A DNA stretch of 64,000 nt from Pseudanabaena sp. (GTDB lineage Bacteria; Cyanobacteriota; Cyanobacteriia; Pseudanabaenales; Pseudanabaenaceae), in contig QBLS01000001.1 of assembly GCA_003249015.1 (NCBI GenBank), positions 186,001 to 250,000 of the forward strand, given 5' to 3'. The notes beneath the pieces were generated by a model, which saw only the letters and a list, made by a program, of their open reading frames with translations, did no database searches and was not told the origin of the DNA. Every line of letters begins with the position of its first letter. The first letter of the stretch is position 1. Both the position numbers and the translations under genes were made by a program. Below are positions 60,690 through 64,000 of the stretch, piece by piece.

Positions 60690-60760
60690 GATTCGTACTA
60701 ACTAACTCTTGCTTTGCCATAGCTCATACATTTAAAGATAAATCTATTCGGAGAAATTTC

Positions 60761-60973
60761 ATGGTTTGTTGTAAATCCAAATCTAAACTTGCTAAAGCCG
60801 TAAAAATGCATCGCAATTTTCACTTTAAAACTGGACTATTACTTGATCAAGGTGTGCGCTTACTGGGGTTTCATAAGTGCATTCTTACTAAGCCTCTGTA
60901 TAAGGCTGCTAAAGTTGCGGGTTACACCAATGTCGCACTGTCGAGTATTGCACTTGTTTTGCTAGAAGACTAA
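60761..60973 (+). CDS. Unknown small basic protein
   Basis: 70 aa. Start MVCCKSKSKLAKAVKMHRNFHF, then LLLDQGVRLLGFHKCILTKPLYKAAK and a weakly hydrophobic end. No known motif. An SD-like GGAGAAA lies about 5 bp before ATG. The stop codon is at the edge of the hairpin 60970-61015, as for many genes here, which supports it being real. Function unknown. Confidence 0.6.
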   Translation: MVCCKSKSKLAKAVKMHRNFHFKTGLLLDQGVRLLGFHKCILTKPLYKAAKVAGYTNVALSSIALVLLED

Positions 60974-61015
60974 AAAAGAAGAGTGGTGGCATTTTGTGCC
61001 GCCACTCTTCTTTTA
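60970..61015. repeat. Family A-like hairpin at the stop of the 60761 gene
   Basis: CTAAAAAAGAAGAGTGGTGGCA and TGCCGCCACTCTTCTTTTAG pair with small differences around TTTTG. The TAA stop (60971-60973) is in the left arm. Confidence 0.85.
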
Positions 61016-61079
61016 GGGTTTATTTTAGTGAATTGGTATAATATTGCAGATAGTTCGATTTACAAATAGGAAATTCTGC

Positions 61080-61433
61080 ATGATCACACTAACTAATGCC
61101 GCGATCGCGCGTGTCAAGAACCTACAAAGTCAACGGGCTACCACGGCTCCTCTCCGCTTAGGCATTAAGCAAGGCGGCTGTTCTGGGCTTTCGTACTTGA
61201 TGGACTTTGCCGATGAATTAGCTCCTGATGATAATCAATATGATTGCGATGGCGTAAAAATTGTTATTAATGATAGCAATTTACCGCAGTTGCAGGGTTT
61301 GGAACTGGACTACACTGAAGATCTATTAGGTGGTGGTTTCCGTTTTCGTAACCCAAATGCTAGTAAGTCCTGTAGTTGTGGTACTTCCTTTGCAACACCC
61401 AAGGAAGTTGGCGCACCCGTTGCTTGCAGCTAG
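61080..61433 (+). CDS. Iron-sulfur cluster assembly protein IscA/SufA
   Basis: 117 aa from ATG 61080 (MITLTNAAIARV; SD AGGAA 8 bp upstream; a further 12 codons upstream are open but unlikely). The A-type carrier cysteines are present: GGCSGLSY and CSCGTSF (C...CxC). It carries or scaffolds Fe-S clusters for photosystem I, ferredoxins and other targets. Cyanobacteria have IscA and SufA copies; which one this is cannot be decided. Ends with a classical terminator at 61436-61472. Confidence 0.92.
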   Translation: MITLTNAAIARVKNLQSQRATTAPLRLGIKQGGCSGLSYLMDFADELAPDDNQYDCDGVKIVINDSNLPQLQGLELDYTEDLLGGGFRFRNPNASKSCSCGTSFATPKEVGAPVACS

Positions 61434-61435
61434 AT

Positions 61436-61472
61436 AAAAAAGAAAGCCTCGCATAGCGAGGCTTTCTTTTTT
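61436..61472 (+). terminator. Rho-independent terminator of iscA/sufA
   Basis: Perfect 17-bp arms AAAAAAGAAAGCCTCGC and complement, loop ATA, ending in a T-run. It begins 3 bp after the stop codon. Confidence 0.92.
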
Positions 61473-61491
61473 TACAAGTGGCAATTATACG

Positions 61492-61525
61492 AATCCACAA
61501 AAGTATGACTACACTTTTGTGGATT
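61492..61525. repeat. Family C hairpin (CACAAAAGT)
   Basis: AATCCACAAAAGT and ACTTTTGTGGATT, loop ATGACTAC. Related to 17966-17999. Confidence 0.85.
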
Positions 61526-61552
61526 GAAAACCAAACCCAGCAAGGGTTTTTC

Positions 61553-61583
61553 AACAAAGAAATGGCGTAGCCATTTCTTTGTT
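61553..61583. repeat. Family B hairpin downstream of the NACHT gene
   Basis: Perfect 14-bp arms AACAAAGAAATGGC and complement, loop GTA, 5 bp beyond the NACHT stop codon. Confidence 0.9.
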
Positions 61584-61588
61584 TGGTA

Positions 61589-64000
61589 TTACATCTGTAA
61601 AATTTTGTACTCACTTTGAGGCAACAACAAGGTTGACTCAATCTGGTCTTTGACCAACGGACTAGCATACTCAGCACTATTTAAGCATTCAACGAGAAGC
61701 TTATTGGCATCATGATAAGTTCGCAAAATCTTGAGTTGATTGTCGCTAAACTTCCATTCCTGCGAGCCTTTACGATGCTGCACAATTAGACTACGCAGTT
61801 TCTTAGACCAGTCCAAGCCTTTAGCCTGCCACCACTTCGCAAATTTCTCCCTGTCTTTGTAAGGATTTGGAAATTTTTGACGCAATAGACGTAAGCCTCG
61901 ATTTAGCTCAGGTTCAAGGGTACAGGCTAACTCGGAAACTGGATTATTAGCGAAGTATAGGGCAAGGTCAAGATTGAGGGCAAGATTGATTGTGTAATCA
62001 ATGTCAACTTCGGTTTCCATCGTATTGTCTATGCCCATAGAGCGCATTCGGGCGCGTTCTAGCGATCGCGAATGGGCGATATCTAAGGCTCTAGCGCGAT
62101 CGAGGGAACGAGTGTTTTCGAGGTCAATATCCAAATATAACGCTCGAATTGTCACGGCTTTATAGGGAGTTTGGATTTGAATGGACTGCTGATTTACCCA
62201 TGATATGTAGGACTGTAATTGGGGATCTTTGCCGACGAGTCCATCGATTTTGCGTTTCATCACCTGCAATATTTGATCTGCTTGTTGAGAGATGCTGACA
62301 GTCATCACAATCACGCCATGCCAGCGTTTTTGATACATTCTCTCTAGGAGATATTTTTCGGCGATCGCGGATTTGACATTGGCAAGGCGGTAGGCGGCGA
62401 GGTAGTCATGGAGAGTAATATAGGGAATTCGATAGATTCCCTTAGCCGCTTCTATGAGTAAGCTATGCTTCCATTTGAAGTCTACCAAGAGAGATTCTAG
62501 ATCAACTGACCAATTTGCTAGTTTTTGGCTGGCTTCAAGACAAGAATGGAAGTCATCTTCAAGCTGGTTATTTTGCCATAGATAGCCATGTTTTTCTAGG
62601 GCGACTATTGCTACATAGGAGAGTAGATCTAGCTTTTGGGCAATGGATAAACCTTGGGCGTAGGGGGGTAAGCACTTAGTTTGCTCCCATGAACTTAAGA
62701 GCAAATTTAAAATCTCTTGATAGAAGTTGGGTTTTATATTTTCATAGGTATTAAAAGCTTTACAGATTTGTGTCAAGAATAGGGGGTTACTTGCAACTTC
62801 TGTGAGCGGATGATTGGCGGCAAATAATTGCTGAAGTTTTTCAAGTTTTTTGGGCTGGTCGGGACAAGTAACCTGAAACCACTTGCTAGCAAATGTCATA
62901 ATTTGCGTCTCATGGTAAGGAGCTATCTCTAGGGTAGTAAATGACTCCAAAATGTGAACGTAAATGGGATTGCGAGTAGCTACTACATATTTATTCTGGG
63001 GATAGCGATCGCTAAAGCTAGCAATTTGATGGATAACTTCATTGCGATCAGTTGTATCTAGATCATCAATTTCATCCCAAAGTAATAGCAATTTACCTTC
63101 AACAAGTAAATTCTCAAGAATCTGAGCTTCTAAAATTTCTGCTAACTGTTTCTCTGGCAGCCCGTAGTTAATAATTTGTGCTTTAATCCATGCCCAAGGA
63201 CTACATAAAGAACTATTAAAAGACTGTAAATAATCTGATTTGAAGTTATTTGATTTAGTGATTGTAATCAGCGATCGCAGTGGTAGAAATATGGGCAAAT
63301 ATTCCTGAAATACCTTGCCATCAATACAAGACAAAGCCCAATGTTTGAGTAGAGTTGTTTTACCTGTACCTAATCCACCTGTTAGCAGAATATGCTGATG
63401 GTCTTCTAGAGATTGATCAGCGCTAATTGTTGGCGGATGTAATTTGGATAGATAGAATCGATCGTACTGCTCGGCAGGCACATTGGTAAAAGCTTCATTG
63501 AGATCGAGGTTTTGATTGCTCGGTATATTTGTAAAGACTGAAGCCTCAGCATAAAGATCTCGAAGACTAAGGGGTTTTGAGAAATTGTTGATCCGCAGGC
63601 GATCGCACTGACGATTTAGTCCTTGGTAGATATTTTGGCGTAGCGATCGGCAAGTTATTTCCAAGAAAGAATCCGTAGAATCCGATTTTTTCGACCTATT
63701 ATTATTTAGGGAAGAAATTACCAAGGAGGTATCAATAACCTCTTGTGGGGATCGTGTGAACTCAAGCTTGCCCATCATTTGCCCATTAGTCTGACCGTTA
63801 AATTGCTCAGATGATTTATCTTTTTCTTGAAAAGTTTCTGAATTAATATTTAATTTTTCACAAACCAAATTATAAGTATTGCGATCGACAATCTCTTCAT
63901 TAAAAAAATTCTCTATCAACTGAACTGATAACCCAAGTTCATCTGCTAATAATGAGTTTGAATACCCCTGCTTAAAAAATTCTTCTTTGGCTTTTTTCAC
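61589..64000 (-). CDS. NACHT NTPase with N-terminal HTH-like region (5' end at window edge)
   Basis: 803 residues visible; the frame is open to the edge, where a GTG (63998-64000) could be the start or an internal codon. Residues about 1-55 look like an HTH (YSNSLLADELGLSVQLIENFF, VDRNTYNLVCEKLNI). The NACHT domain has Walker A LTGGLGTGKTTLLKHW (about 205), Walker B LLLLWDEIDDLD (about 305) and a VVATRNP sensor-like block. The C-terminal part (about 630-700) is Arg/Ala/Leu-rich (RSLDRARALDIAHSRSLERARMRSM), as in many cyanobacterial NACHT proteins. Bacterial NACHT proteins include anti-phage sensors; here the role is inferred only from the domain. Confidence 0.85.
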   Translation of the reverse strand: MKKAKEEFFKQGYSNSLLADELGLSVQLIENFFNEEIVDRNTYNLVCEKLNINSETFQEKDKSSEQFNGQTNGQMMGKLEFTRSPQEVIDTSLVISSLNNNRSKKSDSTDSFLEITCRSLRQNIYQGLNRQCDRLRINNFSKPLSLRDLYAEASVFTNIPSNQNLDLNEAFTNVPAEQYDRFYLSKLHPPTISADQSLEDHQHILLTGGLGTGKTTLLKHWALSCIDGKVFQEYLPIFLPLRSLITITKSNNFKSDYLQSFNSSLCSPWAWIKAQIINYGLPEKQLAEILEAQILENLLVEGKLLLLWDEIDDLDTTDRNEVIHQIASFSDRYPQNKYVVATRNPIYVHILESFTTLEIAPYHETQIMTFASKWFQVTCPDQPKKLEKLQQLFAANHPLTEVASNPLFLTQICKAFNTYENIKPNFYQEILNLLLSSWEQTKCLPPYAQGLSIAQKLDLLSYVAIVALEKHGYLWQNNQLEDDFHSCLEASQKLANWSVDLESLLVDFKWKHSLLIEAAKGIYRIPYITLHDYLAAYRLANVKSAIAEKYLLERMYQKRWHGVIVMTVSISQQADQILQVMKRKIDGLVGKDPQLQSYISWVNQQSIQIQTPYKAVTIRALYLDIDLENTRSLDRARALDIAHSRSLERARMRSMGIDNTMETEVDIDYTINLALNLDLALYFANNPVSELACTLEPELNRGLRLLRQKFPNPYKDREKFAKWWQAKGLDWSKKLRSLIVQHRKGSQEWKFSDNQLKILRTYHDANKLLVECLNSAEYASPLVKDQIESTLLLPQSEYKILQM

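Larger units (their letters stand above)
60142..60760. other. 619-bp gene-free region with hairpins and a MITE
   Basis: It holds the hairpin 60252-60302, the MITE 60311-60400, a decayed family B half-copy near 60570-60597 (GAGAAATGGGTTAGCCATTTTTATAG) and the family A hairpin 60636-60689. No coding sequence is supported. Confidence 0.75.

Noticed and set aside
61044-61079. 12-codon N-terminal extension of IscA/SufA
   Set aside because: ATG 61080 has a good SD (AGGAA) and gives the usual family start MITLT.

Overview
The window is chromosomal DNA of a cyanobacterium. The evidence is gene content: bilin-type photosynthesis and chlorophyll genes (NdhM, AcsF, PAM68, a TLP18.3/Psb32-like protein, V4R/ferredoxin genes of the PSII-assembly 'PAP' operon type), the Rubisco regulator RbcR, and the very frequent HIP1 octamer GCGATCGC. 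A filamentous Pseudanabaena-like strain is my best guess, but the genus cannot be proven from the sequence alone. There are no rRNA genes, no CRISPR array and no complete insertion sequence. One tRNA (Leu, CAG) and one MITE-like element are present.

Layout. 0-2 kb: tail of a Uma2-family gene, then two type IV pilins. 2-6.5 kb: a giant protein with two OGT/SPINDLY-type (GT41) glycosyltransferase halves separated by TPRs. 6.7-10.6 kb: a minus-strand set of three methyltransferase genes, the first broken by an in-frame TAA. 10.8-14.6 kb: PD-(D/E)XK-like protein, hisC, rbcR and a divergent unknown gene. 15-17.8 kb: five-gene PAP-type cluster (adrenodoxin-like ferredoxin, V4R, small protein, bilin-less phycobiliprotein homologue, V4R). 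18-20.4 kb: rpsO-PAM68, a 41-aa membrane peptide and an FHA-LuxR regulator. 20.8-23.3 kb: envelope-associated small proteins (YtxH, DUF948 types), ndhM, DUF2996. 23.4-28.2 kb: TPR-like protein, two multi-repeat peptidoglycan-binding proteins, the GTPase YlqF/RbgA. 28.5-35.6 kb: Psb32-like, RlmD-like, aldo/keto reductase, NAGPA-type glycosidase, acsF. 35.7-50.6 kb: fourteen minus-strand genes for a surface glycan (glycosyltransferases, methyltransferases, acetyltransferase, Wzt-type ABC ATPase). 50.9-64 kb: DUF29, zinc-ribbon-like protein, solitary DevA-type ATPase, beta-helix protein, murA, NUDIX, tRNA-Leu, a 4'-phosphopantetheinyl transferase, DUF3352, IscA/SufA, and a NACHT NTPase running off the right edge.

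The most striking feature is not a gene. Around 40 intergenic hairpins, many 45-63 bp long and perfectly paired with a three-base loop, sit directly at gene 3' ends. They fall into a few families that share a core (for example GGCGGCGC-NNN-GCGCCGCC), yet the outer arms differ from copy to copy while still pairing exactly. Several supply the stop codons of the genes they abut. They are absent from about 35.76 to 51.36 kb, which is essentially the glycan cluster.

How the genes work together: the pilins and the GT41 protein may form a pilus production and glycosylation group (inference). The PAP-type cluster, PAM68, Psb32-like and acsF genes all serve photosystem or chlorophyll biogenesis. The 35.7-50.6 kb cluster probably builds and exports a decorated polysaccharide, although no Wzm permease is visible beside Wzt.
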